Below, in pieces: positions 7,991 to 16,169 of a stretch of 39,696 nt of DNA; position 1 is the first letter of the stretch, and every line of letters starts with the position of its first letter. This stretch comes from Phycisphaerae bacterium (GTDB taxonomy: Bacteria > Planctomycetota > Phycisphaerae > Sedimentisphaerales > Anaerobacaceae): positions 1-39,696 of the forward strand of contig JAUWIU010000006.1 in NCBI GenBank assembly GCA_030608075.1. The letters are read 5' to 3'. The notes under the pieces were generated by a model, which saw only the letters and a program-made list of their open reading frames with translations, had not been told where the DNA came from and made no database searches. Both the position numbers and the translations under genes were made by a program.

Positions 7991-9004
7991 ATGTTCATTG
8001 ACGAAGCAGAAATATGGGTAAAAGCCGGCGACGGCGGCTACGGGTGCCTGAGCTTTCGCCGCGAAAAGTATGTCCCCAAGGGCGGCCCCGACGGCGGCAA
8101 CGGCGGAAAAGGCGGCAGCGTCTATTTCCGGACAGTCCGCAACCTCGATACCCTGCTCGATTTTGCCGGCAAACATCACTGGCAGGCGCAGAACGGCCAG
8201 CCCGGCTCAGGGAACAACAAACACGGGGCAGACGGACAGGACCTGACAATCAATGTCCCGCCGGGCACCCTGGTCTATGATACCGACCTGGGTCTGCTGC
8301 TGAAAGACCTGAACAAGGTCGGGATGAAGGCGTGCGTGTGCCGTGGTGGAAAAGGCGGAAAGGGCAACAAGGCATTTGCCACCCCAACCAATCAGGCTCC
8401 CAGAACAACCACACCCGGTAAAAAAGGCCAGGAAAGAAACATCCGGCTCGAACTGAAACTGATTGCCGATGTAGGTCTGGTCGGCATGCCAAATGCCGGA
8501 AAGAGCACGCTTATCTCGCGGTGCTCAGCGGCAAGGCCTAAAATCGCCGACTATCCTTTCACGACGACGACGCCGGTTCTTGGAATCGTTGAGCTCAGTG
8601 ACTTTCGCCGATTCGTGATGGCCGACATCCCTGGCCTGATTGATGGCGCACACAGCGGCGCAGGGCTTGGATTCGAGTTTCTAAAACACATAGAAAGAAC
8701 TACAATCATCGCCCACATCATTGATATAATGCCAGCAGACGGCTCCAGCCCGGTCGATAACTATCATGCAATACGAAACGAGCTGGACCAATACAGTAAA
8801 GCGCTGGCCGGAAAGGAAGAATTCATCGTTGCTAACAAGATAGACCTTGACCCGGACGGAGAAATAGTGACGGAGCTGAAAAACAAGCTGAACAAGACCG
8901 TTTATCCGGTCTCGGCGGTTACCGGTGCAGGAATCAAAGGCCTGAGCGAGCTACTGTGGCAAAAGGTCAAAGAAGCAAAGGTCGCAGCGGAGAAACAAAT
9001 ATGA
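7991..9004 (+). CDS. obgE: Obg-family GTPase (ribosome assembly)
   Basis: The 337-residue protein has the Gly-rich Obg fold (residues 1-158: 'KAGDGGYGCLSFRREKYVPK', 'GGPDGGNGGKGG', 'VPPGTLVYD') followed by a GTPase domain: G1 'GMPNAGKST' (165-173), switch I 'YPFTTTTP', G3 'DIPGLIDGA', G4 'NKID' and G5 'SAVTGAG'. Obg acts in late 50S assembly and in stress control. There is no C-terminal OCT extension, so this is the short form. It opens a packed run: its stop overlaps the coaX start as ATGA. The Shine-Dalgarno sequence is weak, suggesting coupling to the small gene upstream. Confidence 0.96.
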   Translation: MFIDEAEIWVKAGDGGYGCLSFRREKYVPKGGPDGGNGGKGGSVYFRTVRNLDTLLDFAGKHHWQAQNGQPGSGNNKHGADGQDLTINVPPGTLVYDTDLGLLLKDLNKVGMKACVCRGGKGGKGNKAFATPTNQAPRTTTPGKKGQERNIRLELKLIADVGLVGMPNAGKSTLISRCSAARPKIADYPFTTTTPVLGIVELSDFRRFVMADIPGLIDGAHSGAGLGFEFLKHIERTTIIAHIIDIMPADGSSPVDNYHAIRNELDQYSKALAGKEEFIVANKIDLDPDGEIVTELKNKLNKTVYPVSAVTGAGIKGLSELLWQKVKEAKVAAEKQI

Positions 9005-9786
9005 ACATAATCGCTGTCGACATCGGCAACACGAATATAGACGTAGGGCTTTTCCTTAAAGACAAGGAAGAGTTCGTGCGGTCAATGCCCGGCGAAGCCG
9101 GAGCAGAATTAACCAAGCTGTTCAAATCCACCTGGCAGAAGATTCCGGTCGCCAAGAGTTCAAAAGAGAAGAAGCGTGAGGGCGTTATCGTCGTCAGCAG
9201 CGTCAGGCCCGCCTGGACCAGACAAATCCAGCAGATTGCAAGGGATAATCTCGGTGAGAGAATATACGTCATAGGCAAGAACATACCACTGCCGATGACT
9301 TTGTGGGTAGATAAACCAGAGGAAGTCGGCACGGACAGGGTACTTTCAGCCGCAGCCGCTTACGCCGTGGTCAAAGATGCAGTCGTAGTGGCCGATTTTG
9401 GCACCGCAGTTACGGTCGACCTGGTCAGTGAACAGGGGGTCTTTCTCGGCGGCGTTATCTGTCCCGGATTTGAGGCAAGCGCAAGGGCCCTGAAGACAAA
9501 CACTGCCCAGCTTCCTGAGGTGAAAGTGGCCAGGCCCCGCGGGCCGTTCGGAAAAAACACCGCCGAGTCCATAAACTGCGGACTATATTACTCCGCGGTG
9601 GGAACGCTCGAGGAGGTAATCAGACGCTACGCCGAAAAAATCGGCAGGTGGCCGCAAACGGTCATCACCGGTGCGGCAGCAAAGATTATAAAAGACGACT
9701 GCGGGTTCGTCGATTCCTACGTCCCCGACCTGGTCATAAAAGGCATTGTCTTAGCCTACCGAAAATACATCGAACAAAAGGTATGA
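9001..9786 (+). CDS. coaX: type III pantothenate kinase
   Basis: CoaX phosphorylates pantothenate in the first step of coenzyme A synthesis. The 261-residue protein shows the ASKHA-fold motifs of the type III enzyme: N-terminal 'VDIGNTNIDVGLF', 'GTDRVLSAAAAYAV', 'VADFGTAVTVDLVSEQGVFL' with 'GGVICPG', and 'TGAAAKII' near the end. ATG 9001 is chosen because the protein then begins at the conserved first strand and the codon overlaps the obgE stop (ATGA); an upstream in-frame start at 8956 would only read into obgE. The stop overlaps the next gene in the same way. The last CoA-pathway enzyme, coaE, is also in this window at 35029-35649. Confidence 0.95.
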   Translation: MNIIAVDIGNTNIDVGLFLKDKEEFVRSMPGEAGAELTKLFKSTWQKIPVAKSSKEKKREGVIVVSSVRPAWTRQIQQIARDNLGERIYVIGKNIPLPMTLWVDKPEEVGTDRVLSAAAAYAVVKDAVVVADFGTAVTVDLVSEQGVFLGGVICPGFEASARALKTNTAQLPEVKVARPRGPFGKNTAESINCGLYYSAVGTLEEVIRRYAEKIGRWPQTVITGAAAKIIKDDCGFVDSYVPDLVIKGIVLAYRKYIEQKV

Positions 9787-10979
9787 GCCAGCCAAGCATT
9801 AACACCTTCGCTGCGGTAATGACCGGAAAAGGCACCGGTGCAATTTCCACCGTTCAACTCTTTGGCAACTCGGCAGAGAGTATCCTGAAAAAGATATTCG
9901 TACCTGTTAGCCCAAAGCCTATGACCTTCGAACCGGGCAAAATCCTGCTCGGTGAAATCACCGACGTAATCCAGGTTATCGACCAGGTTACTGTCGGCTG
10001 CGAAGGACCAAACAGCTTCGCCATTAATTGTCACGGCAACCCGCTAATCGTCGCCGACATAATGAAACTGCTCGAGCAGCAGGGCGCAAGGCCGTTAACT
10101 GCTGAGCAACTGCTCTACAAAATACTGTCGGAAAACAAATCCCTCGATACAATCGCAGTCGAAGCCAGATTGGCCCAGGCCCGGGCCAGAACGATTGAAG
10201 GAACCAAAATAATCGCAAATCAGGCTGGTGCCGGTCTGAGCAAAGAAGCCGCCCAGTGGCTTACGAATCTAAACGCGACACCTCTTGAGAAAATCGCAAG
10301 CTCTGCCGAGCACATTCTCCAATCAAGCAGAACAGCCGGGCTGATTATCTACGGCTGCACCGCCGTTATAGCCGGTCCGCCGAACACCGGCAAAAGCACG
10401 CTCTTAAATCGCCTCTGCGGCAAGCAAAAAGCGATTGTCACCGACATCAAAGGCACCACCCGCGACTGGGTAAGCGCCGAATGCCGAACCGATTCGCTCT
10501 CTGTCAAGTTCATCGATACCGCGGGCCTCGATGAAGAACTCTCGACATCAGAAGATGACATTGAAAAGGCCTCTCAGCAAAAGGCAACAGAGGTCCTTCA
10601 AAACGCCGACCTAGTCCTTCTCGTGCTTGACAACAGCCAAACGATAGAGCAACTTGACCGGAGGCTGCTGGGAAAAGTTGCCGACAAGAAGGTTCTCACG
10701 GTCTTGAACAAATCCGATTTGCCGGCCCGGCTTGATACCGCCAAGCTGCCGCAAAGCCTGGCCGAGACGATACAGATAAGCGCAAAACTCGGCACCGGGG
10801 TCGAAACGCTTCTAAGAAAAATCCGGCAAACCCTCGGTGTAGCCGATTTCAACATCCAAAGCCCCGTTGCCTTCACGCCTCGGCAGCAGAACCTGCTGAA
10901 AGAACTGGTCGAAGCCAAATCAAAAGACCAGGCGGCCTCGGTCCTGACAGAGTTGTTAAACGGCCCAATTCGTGTATAA
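9783..10979 (+). CDS. mnmE: MnmE/TrmE-like tRNA-modification GTPase, short form lacking the C-terminal Cys motif
   Basis: MnmE with MnmG modifies wobble U34 of certain tRNAs. This 398-residue product has the N-terminal folate-binding-like domain in diverged form ('FAAVMTGKGTGAISTVQLFG', 'NSFAINCHGNPLIV'), a helical segment, and a GTPase domain: G1 'GPPNTGKST', G2 'GTTRDWV', G3 'DTAGLDE', G4 'NKSD' and G5 'SAKLGTG'. It stops soon after the first helix of the C-terminal domain ('FTPRQQNLLKELV...ELLNGPIRV'), where standard MnmE (~450 residues) continues to a terminal C-[IVL]-G-K. The Cys believed to be needed for modification is therefore absent. The start overlaps the coaX stop (ATGA). It could be a derived MnmE or a related GTPase with another job. 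Confidence 0.85.
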   Translation: MSQPSINTFAAVMTGKGTGAISTVQLFGNSAESILKKIFVPVSPKPMTFEPGKILLGEITDVIQVIDQVTVGCEGPNSFAINCHGNPLIVADIMKLLEQQGARPLTAEQLLYKILSENKSLDTIAVEARLAQARARTIEGTKIIANQAGAGLSKEAAQWLTNLNATPLEKIASSAEHILQSSRTAGLIIYGCTAVIAGPPNTGKSTLLNRLCGKQKAIVTDIKGTTRDWVSAECRTDSLSVKFIDTAGLDEELSTSEDDIEKASQQKATEVLQNADLVLLVLDNSQTIEQLDRRLLGKVADKKVLTVLNKSDLPARLDTAKLPQSLAETIQISAKLGTGVETLLRKIRQTLGVADFNIQSPVAFTPRQQNLLKELVEAKSKDQAASVLTELLNGPIRV

Positions 10980-10988
10980 TCTTGCGGT

Positions 10989-13226
10989 ATGGCCGCACAC
11001 ACCGAAAAACTGACGCCGGCGATGAAGCAGTTTCACCATTTCAAGCAGAAGTACCCTGACTGCATACTTTTTTTTCGGATGGGCGATTTTTACGAGACCT
11101 TCTACGAGGACGCCAGAACCTGCTCGCGGGTACTGGGGCTAACGCTTACCAGCCGCAGCAAGGGCGAAAACCCTATTCCTTTGGCCGGCGTGCCGTACCA
11201 CGCGGTCGACGGCTACCTCAAGAAGATGCTCCAGGCCGGCTACAAAGTCGCCGTCTGTGAGCAGGTCGAAGACCCCAGGACTGCAAAGGGTGTTGTCAAA
11301 CGCGATGTCATCCGAATTGTCACGCCCGGCACCCTCACCGACGACATGCTGCTGACCGCCAAAGAGGACAATTTTCTCTGTGCCGTCAACCTTGGGATAA
11401 ACAAAGCCGCGGCTATAAGCTGGGTCGACATCTCGACCGGCCACTTTTTCGTCCAGCAGCTTCCGGCAGAAGAATTGCTCGATGAGCTGATGAGGCTATC
11501 ACCGGCCGAGTGCCTTATGCCAGACAGGCGGGGTGAGCTTTTTGAAGCTGAGTCAAAAAAACTCGCCAAAGAGATTGGCCAGTTGACCGGTGCCATCATT
11601 ACTGAGCGTCCAGCCTGGTACTTCGACCCTCATCAAAGCCGGCAGCGGCTCCTGAAGCATTTCGGTACCAGAACCCTCGAAGGCTTCGGCATCGCCGACG
11701 CTGACACTGTTCTCATCCCTGCTGCCGGCGCTATCATCGAGTATCTGAACGAAACGCAAAAAACGGCCCTCGGCCACATATCAGCCATAAGGAAAATCCG
11801 GCGCGAAAAATTCCTGCAGGTCGACCAGACTACTTTGCGAAGTCTCGAAATCCTGCGAACCATCCGCACCGAGAGCAAAAAGGGTACGCTTCTGAACTGC
11901 CTCGATGAAACGCTGACGGCGATGGGTGGCCGATTGTTCAAAAACTGGCTGTGTGCACCGCTGTGCGAACTCGGCGACATAGAGCTTCGCCAGGATGCTG
12001 TCGAAGAAATCAAAGAGACCGACTCCAAATTGGCCGACATTCGCAGACTGCTTTCGGAAATCTGCGATACCGAGCGAATCGCCGCCCGCATCAGCACGCT
12101 CCGCGCAGGGCCTAAGGACCTGCTTGCCCTGGCCGGGACCCTGCGAAAAATACTGCTGCTGCGGGACATCCTGAATACATTCGCCGCTGACCTTTTAATG
12201 CAGTTGGCCCGGGAGTGCGACAGTATGGACGAGCTGGCCGAGCTGCTCGAATCGGCAATCGAGCCGGAATGCCCCTCCCATCTCCGTGACGGCGGTGTGA
12301 TTCGAGCAGGCTTCGACAAAAAGCTCGATTCGCTGCGGTCTGTGTCTAAAGACGGCCGAAGCTGGCTCGGCAACTATCAAAAACAGCAAATCAAGCGCAC
12401 CGGCATCGCCAATCTGAAAGTCGGCTACAACAGGGTCTTCGGCTATTACATCGAGGTAAGCCGCTCATTCGCCGACAGGGCCCCCGCCGACTATATTCGT
12501 AAGCAGACAATCAAAAACGCCGAACGCTATATTACCGAAGAGCTCAAAGAATACGAAACCCGGGCGCTGACCGCAGACGAAAAGGCCCTCGAATTAGAGC
12601 AGCAGATTTTTGAGAGCCTCCGCCGACAGACCGCCCAATACGTAAGTCGACTGCAGAAGCTTGCCTTTGCTGTCGCCCGCTGCGATTGTCTCACCGCCCT
12701 GGCATACCTTGCCAAACGCCGAAGCTACGTCCGGCCAAAAATGACCAACGGCGGCGAGCTTGTCATACGAGAAGGCAAACATCCGGTCTTGGCCGAAACT
12801 CTCGGCCCGGAGTTCGTACCCAACGATGTCGAACTCGGCAGCGCAAAAGGCGACTGCCTGATAATCACAGGCCCGAATATGAGCGGAAAAAGCACGTACA
12901 TAAGACAGGTGGCACTTTTGGTCCTGATGGCGCAGACCGGCTCATTCATTCCCGCCGAAGATGCTGCCATCGGCCTGGTTGACAGAATCTTCACCCGTGT
13001 CGGCGCTTCCGATGAGCTTGTCCGCGGGCAATCGACCTTTATGGTCGAAATGACCGAGACAGCAACATCATCAACAATGCCACGGGAAAATCGCTTGTTA
13101 TTCTCGACGAGGTCGGCCGCGGCACAAGCACATACGACGGCCTGTCCTTGGCCTGGGCCATTACCGAACACATCGCAAATAGGCTCAGGTGCCGCACACT
13201 TTTCGCCACGCACTTCCACGAGCTGA
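10989..13226 (+). CDS. mutS: DNA mismatch repair protein MutS, N-terminal part (frameshifted)
   Basis: MutS recognises mismatches and recruits MutL. This frame has the mismatch-binding domain with the Phe-X-Glu motif in '[14 protein letters not shown]', the connector and lever/clamp regions ('[13 protein letters not shown]', '[15 protein letters not shown]') and the ATPase Walker A 'GPNMSGKST'. Up to '[13 protein letters not shown]' (about base 13064) it is a normal MutS. The frame then loses one base and the remaining ~54 residues to 13226 are not MutS-like. The proper continuation is in the -1 frame (next entry). Together they would give about 875 residues, the usual MutS length. The start is 9 bases after the MnmE-like stop. 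Either the gene is broken or one A was lost in sequencing or assembly. Confidence 0.9.
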   Translation: MAAHTEKLTPAMKQFHHFKQKYPDCILFFRMGDFYETFYEDARTCSRVLGLTLTSRSKGENPIPLAGVPYHAVDGYLKKMLQAGYKVAVCEQVEDPRTAKGVVKRDVIRIVTPGTLTDDMLLTAKEDNFLCAVNLGINKAAAISWVDISTGHFFVQQLPAEELLDELMRLSPAECLMPDRRGELFEAESKKLAKEIGQLTGAIITERPAWYFDPHQSRQRLLKHFGTRTLEGFGIADADTVLIPAAGAIIEYLNETQKTALGHISAIRKIRREKFLQVDQTTLRSLEILRTIRTESKKGTLLNCLDETLTAMGGRLFKNWLCAPLCELGDIELRQDAVEEIKETDSKLADIRRLLSEICDTERIAARISTLRAGPKDLLALAGTLRKILLLRDILNTFAADLLMQLARECDSMDELAELLESAIEPECPSHLRDGGVIRAGFDKKLDSLRSVSKDGRSWLGNYQKQQIKRTGIANLKVGYNRVFGYYIEVSRSFADRAPADYIRKQTIKNAERYITEELKEYETRALTADEKALELEQQIFESLRRQTAQYVSRLQKLAFAVARCDCLTALAYLAKRRSYVRPKMTNGGELVIREGKHPVLAETLGPEFVPNDVELGSAKGDCLIITGPNMSGKSTYIRQVALLVLMAQTGSFIPAEDAAIGLVDRIFTRVGASDELVRGQSTFMVEMTETATSSTMPRENRLLFSTRSAAAQAHTTACPWPGPLPNTSQIGSGAAHFSPRTSTS

Positions 13227-13615
13227 CCGAGTTAGCAGAGCTTTTCACCAACGTCAAGAACTGCAACGTCGCCGTACGCGAATGGGCCGACCAGGTCGTC
13301 TTTCTGCACAGGATTTTGCCCGGCGGAACCGACAAAAGTTACGGCATCCACGTCGCAAAATTAGCCGGCATACCAAAAACAATTCTAGAAAGGTCGAAGG
13401 AGATACTGGAAGAACTCGAAGCGACGTTCCAAAAAGAAGCTGGCGGTGAACACCTGGCGAAACACAAAACAAAAGAGGCCGACAAAGACAGCCTCTTCGT
13501 TCAGAAGCACAAGGGCGTGTTAGACAAATTGGGTTCAATGGACGTGAACAATCTTACACCGATAGAATCCATAAACCTGTTGAACGAAATCAAGAATGAG
13601 CTCGAAGGGCAATAG
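13064..13615 (+). pseudogene. mutS: MutS C-terminal part in the shifted frame
   Basis: Reading from 13064 in the -1 frame restores MutS: '[20 protein letters not shown]', then '[20 protein letters not shown]', '[12 protein letters not shown]' and the P-loop ATPase end '[13 protein letters not shown]', followed by the C-terminal helices ending at TAG 13613-13615. These include Walker B (LDE) and the D-loop, without which MutS cannot hydrolyse ATP. A possible internal start (TTG 13148) would miss Walker B, so this part is not expected to be a functional separate protein. The context 'GAGACAGCAACATCATC' is not a classical slippery heptamer, which argues against programmed frameshifting. Confidence 0.85.
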
Positions 13616-13644
13616 ACTGCGGATATCGCGCTGAGTCATTACAC

Positions 13645-13796
13645 TTAGGGATGCCTCGGTGTTCTTTGCCTCCTCCGCGGTAAGGCTTTCGCGTGCTTGT
13701 AGTCTATATCTTTAAGACTTACCACATGTGTCTTTAGGAATTCTTCCACAGCCCTGACGGCCTCGTCCTTGACGGTTCCTGGGCTTTGGGCGAGAT
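13645..13796 (-). pseudogene. gene remnant, copy A (3' side of the toxin-antitoxin pair)
   Basis: On the minus strand, directly after the HepT stop, a short open segment reads 'AQSPGTVKDEAVRAVEEFL' then 'KTHVVSLKD' before running into unrelated sequence. It matches remnant B at 14530-14682 (18 of 28 residues identical), and the DNA at 13709-13792 aligns without gaps to 14534-14617 with about 76% identity. The conserved reading frame suggests both were once the C-terminal end of one protein family. There is no start codon or ribosome site of its own. The family is not recognised. Confidence 0.55.
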
Positions 13797-14132
13797 TCAA
13801 TCGGGGAGAATCTTTTCCAGTTTGGCGATAAGAGGTGGGAGGTCTTCGGTGACGGTCTCCCACACTACGTCAAGATTAACGTCAAAATAGGCATGGATGA
13901 GCCTGTCCCGCATCCCGACCATACTCTTCCACGGTAAATCGGGATGAGTCTTACGAAACTCCTGTGAAATGCCGCGTCCGGCTTCACCCACTATCTCAAG
14001 CAGCCGCACCAAAGACAGGCTCAACTTCCGGTCCGTATTCAAGTCCGCGCCGCTGCGCCCTTTCGCAAAATCAACGGCCTCGCGGGCCGCGTCAAGTATG
14101 TGGCGAATGCGAACGCTGTCATCTTCGAACAT
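13797..14132 (-). CDS. hepT: HepT-like toxin (HEPN domain, DUF86)
   Basis: This 111-residue helical protein carries the HEPN R-X4-H-X-Y motif as 'RDRLIHAY' (Arg75, His80, Tyr82), the signature of HepT/DUF86 toxins, which act on RNA and are neutralised by an MntA-type nucleotidyltransferase that AMPylates the Tyr. Other family features are 'RIRHILDAAREAVDFAKGRS' and 'LEIVGEAGRGIS'. I chose ATG 14132 because GGAGG lies 6 bases upstream; a longer frame starting at 14153 adds seven unrelated residues. The start overlaps the 3' end of the antitoxin gene by 14 bases, the normal order for this module (antitoxin first, toxin second). Confidence 0.88.
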   Translation of the reverse strand: MFEDDSVRIRHILDAAREAVDFAKGRSGADLNTDRKLSLSLVRLLEIVGEAGRGISQEFRKTHPDLPWKSMVGMRDRLIHAYFDVNLDVVWETVTEDLPPLIAKLEKILPD

Positions 14133-14424
14133 ACTGGACCTCCGCGTTAGCAACGACTTCGTCGCGGAAATATCTACTCAGGTCTTCGGGCGTAAGCATG
14201 TCCACCTCATGTCCGCCGAACAAGCCGGACAACTCCTGTTCCATCTCGAATAAGGCGAAAAAGCCGGGAACATGCGCTGGTATGAAATCCACCAACACAT
14301 CCACGTCACTGTCCGCGTCGAAATCAGCCCGCAGAGCAGAGCCAAATATCGCCAGCCGATGAATATGATGCCGCTGACAGAAATCCCGAATCTTCTCTTG
14401 GTCTATCTGAATATTCTTGTTCAT
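14119..14424 (-). CDS. mntA: MntA-like minimal nucleotidyltransferase antitoxin
   Basis: The 101-residue protein is a minimal nucleotidyltransferase: Gly28-Ser29 followed after ten residues by Asp40-X-Asp42 ('GSALRADFDADSDVDVLVDF') and a third acidic residue at Asp75 ('HEVDML'), the GSX10DXD signature. In type VII HepT/MntA pairs this enzyme transfers AMP groups to the toxin's motif Tyr and so inactivates it. It is upstream of and overlaps hepT. A CAGGAG ribosome site lies 6 bases before the ATG. The pair is convergent to mutS and bracketed by repeat remnants, consistent with acquisition by transfer. Confidence 0.88.
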   Translation of the reverse strand: MNKNIQIDQEKIRDFCQRHHIHRLAIFGSALRADFDADSDVDVLVDFIPAHVPGFFALFEMEQELSGLFGGHEVDMLTPEDLSRYFRDEVVANAEVQYVRR

Positions 14425-14529
14425 AGATATCTCCTGACTGCAAGAATTCTAAATTGTTCAACAGAAATTGTCAAGCAATTCCGGGGCCGAATCATCCTTT
14501 GCCTCTATTTCCCGCAAAGTTCTCTCAGC

Positions 14530-14682
14530 TCATTCTTTAAGATTCACCATGTAAGTCTTTAGGAATTTCTCTATGGCCTTGACAGTTTCGTCTTTGACGG
14601 TGGCAGGGTTTTGGGCGCCCCATAGCGTGAAATTATACAATTCCTGCGTCGCAACTTTGAGCCATTTTGCCCCCGTGAACGG
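14530..14682 (-). pseudogene. gene remnant, copy B (5' side of the toxin-antitoxin pair)
   Basis: A 50-codon open segment bounded by an in-frame TAA (14683-14685) and a TGA stop (14530-14532) reads 'FTGAKWLKVATQELYNFTLW' then 'GAQNPATVKDETVKAIEKFL' then 'KTYMVNLKE'. It has no start codon. It matches copy A at 13645-13796 in protein and DNA. It looks like the last third of a decayed gene. The rest of 14425-14800 shows only AT-rich DNA towards the GntR promoter. Confidence 0.55.
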
Positions 14683-14802
14683 TTACCCAAACCATTCTCT
14701 GCGTTCTTGCTGGTAAAAGTTCTATGTTTCTGGGCTGAAAAGCGGGATTGCGAAAAAAATTTTCAAAAAAATAAATTTTTCTGCTGACTAATTCCGATAT
14801 GG

Positions 14803-14822
14803 TGTTATAGTTTAGTATAACA
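14803..14822 (+). promoter_or_regulatory. dyad operator/promoter region upstream of the GntR-ABC operon
   Basis: A perfect 7-base inverted repeat TGTTATA-N6-TATAACA lies 28 bases upstream of the gntR start, preceded by A/T tracts (14754-14780). It contains a -10-like TATAGT. Palindromes of this sort at the head of a GntR/YtrA operon commonly serve autoregulation; the assignment is inferred from position and symmetry. Confidence 0.5.
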
Positions 14823-14850
14823 GTTGTAATATAGCTCTTATTCAGGAGAC

Positions 14851-15267
14851 GTGATTATTTTTATACGAATTGAGCCATCTTCATCGGTGCCGATATACCG
14901 CCAGATTATCGACCAGGTCAAGTATCAGGTTGCCACCGGCGTACTTAGACAAGGCGACAAGGTGCCGAGCGTTCGTCAGTTGGCAGGTGAGCTTGCAGTC
15001 AACCAGAACACCATCCTCAAGGTCTACAACGAGCTTTGCAGGGAAAACGTACTGAAGATTGAACGGGGCAGCGGAACTTTTGTAGCCGCTGACAGGCAGA
15101 CTCTCTCAGCGGCGGAGCGGAAAAAAACGGTGGCCAATGTGCTTCGAGAGGCGGCCGTTCACGCGATTCACCTGGATGTAACCCTGGAGCAGACCCGCGA
15201 CCTGCTTGAGAAAGAATACCACGCTATCAAGTCAGCGGAGCAAAAAAGTCGGAGTAAGGAAAAATGA
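14851..15267 (+). CDS. GntR-family transcriptional regulator, YtrA subfamily
   Basis: The 138-residue protein has an N-terminal winged helix of the GntR type ('PIYRQIIDQVKYQVATGVL', 'GDKVPSVRQLAGELAVNQNT', 'ILKVYNELCRENVLKIERGS') and only a short helical C-terminus, as in YtrA regulators that control ABC exporters encoded in the same operon. GTG 14851 is taken as the start, but AGGAG ends just 2 bases before it. A slightly later ATT or ATA start would give better spacing and match the usual 'RIEPSSSVPIYRQ' N-terminus, so the start is uncertain by a few codons. It overlaps the ABC ATPase gene by 4 bases (ATGA). It probably binds the dyad at 14803-14822. Confidence 0.9.
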   Translation: MIIFIRIEPSSSVPIYRQIIDQVKYQVATGVLRQGDKVPSVRQLAGELAVNQNTILKVYNELCRENVLKIERGSGTFVAADRQTLSAAERKKTVANVLREAAVHAIHLDVTLEQTRDLLEKEYHAIKSAEQKSRSKEK

Positions 15268-16169
15268 GCGAATCGGCAATTACAATTAAAGGGCTGCGTT
15301 TTTCTTACGGGAGTAACAATATCCTGAAAGGTGTGGACCTCGAAGTGCCCACGGGCTCGATATTTGGTTTTTTAGGCCGAAACGGCGCAGGCAAAACAAC
15401 AACGATTAAGCTGCTGCTGGGTCTGCTGACCCCTGCCGCAGGGACCTGTCGGGTCCTGGGGCTCGATGCGACAGTCGATGCTCTGGCAGTTCGCCGAAGC
15501 GTCGGATATATGGCCGAAGACCAGCAGATGTATGGGTGGATGCGTGTCGAGCAGATTGTAAAGTGGGTGGCGGCCTTTTATCCCGCCTGGGACGATAAGC
15601 TGACGAGCAAGCTCTTCGAGATTCTCGAACTGCCTGCAAAAGCCAAGGTTAAGACGCTGTCTAAAGGCCAGAACAACAGGCTGGCTTTGCTATTAGCCCT
15701 TGGGCATCGGCCAAAGGTGGTGATACTTGATGACCCGACATTAGGGCTGGACCCGATTGCGAGGAAAGATTTCCTGCGCAGCGTGATTGTTTTGCTGCAG
15801 ACTAACGGGACAACGGTCTTCTTTTCCAGCCACCTGCTTTATGAGATTGAGCCTGTGGCCGATTATGTGGCGATACTTAATGACGGCGTAATAGTTAAGG
15901 CGCAGAAAACCGATGAGCTTCGCCGCAGTGTGAAGAAGCTGGTTTTGCGCGGCGGCGAAATCGCCGACAACGCAGACGTCGAAGGGATTCTTGACGTTGA
16001 GCGCGTCGGGGACTGCATAGCTGTTACCGTAGAGGATTGTGACGCCGACAAGCAGGCAATGATACAAAAGAAGATTCAATCGGACATCGTAAGGCAGGTT
16101 GATTTGAATCTTGACGAAATCTTTGAGGCCTATGTGATTGGCAACAGGGGAAAGGTATCTTGCGGATGA
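15264..16169 (+). CDS. ABC transporter ATP-binding protein
   Basis: This 301-residue ATPase has Walker A 'GRNGAGKT' (38-45), a Q-loop near 87, signature 'LSKGQ' (132-136), Walker B 'VVILDD' and D-loop 'GLD', and the switch His190 ('FSSHL'). Two residues depart from the norm: the catalytic Glu after Walker B is Asp (LDDPT, Asp157) and the signature has Lys for the first Gly. The family pairs with membrane subunits encoded next to it to export or sense hydrophobic compounds or peptides. The ~80 residues after the core are typical of the YtrB/BcrA group. It overlaps the regulator upstream and the permease downstream (ATGA at 16166-16169). Confidence 0.93.
   Translation: MSESAITIKGLRFSYGSNNILKGVDLEVPTGSIFGFLGRNGAGKTTTIKLLLGLLTPAAGTCRVLGLDATVDALAVRRSVGYMAEDQQMYGWMRVEQIVKWVAAFYPAWDDKLTSKLFEILELPAKAKVKTLSKGQNNRLALLLALGHRPKVVILDDPTLGLDPIARKDFLRSVIVLLQTNGTTVFFSSHLLYEIEPVADYVAILNDGVIVKAQKTDELRRSVKKLVLRGGEIADNADVEGILDVERVGDCIAVTVEDCDADKQAMIQKKIQSDIVRQVDLNLDEIFEAYVIGNRGKVSCG

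Noticed and set aside
13050-13080. Programmed -1 frameshift in mutS
   Set aside because: There is no slippery heptamer at the junction and MutS is not known to use recoding; a mutation or sequence error is simpler.
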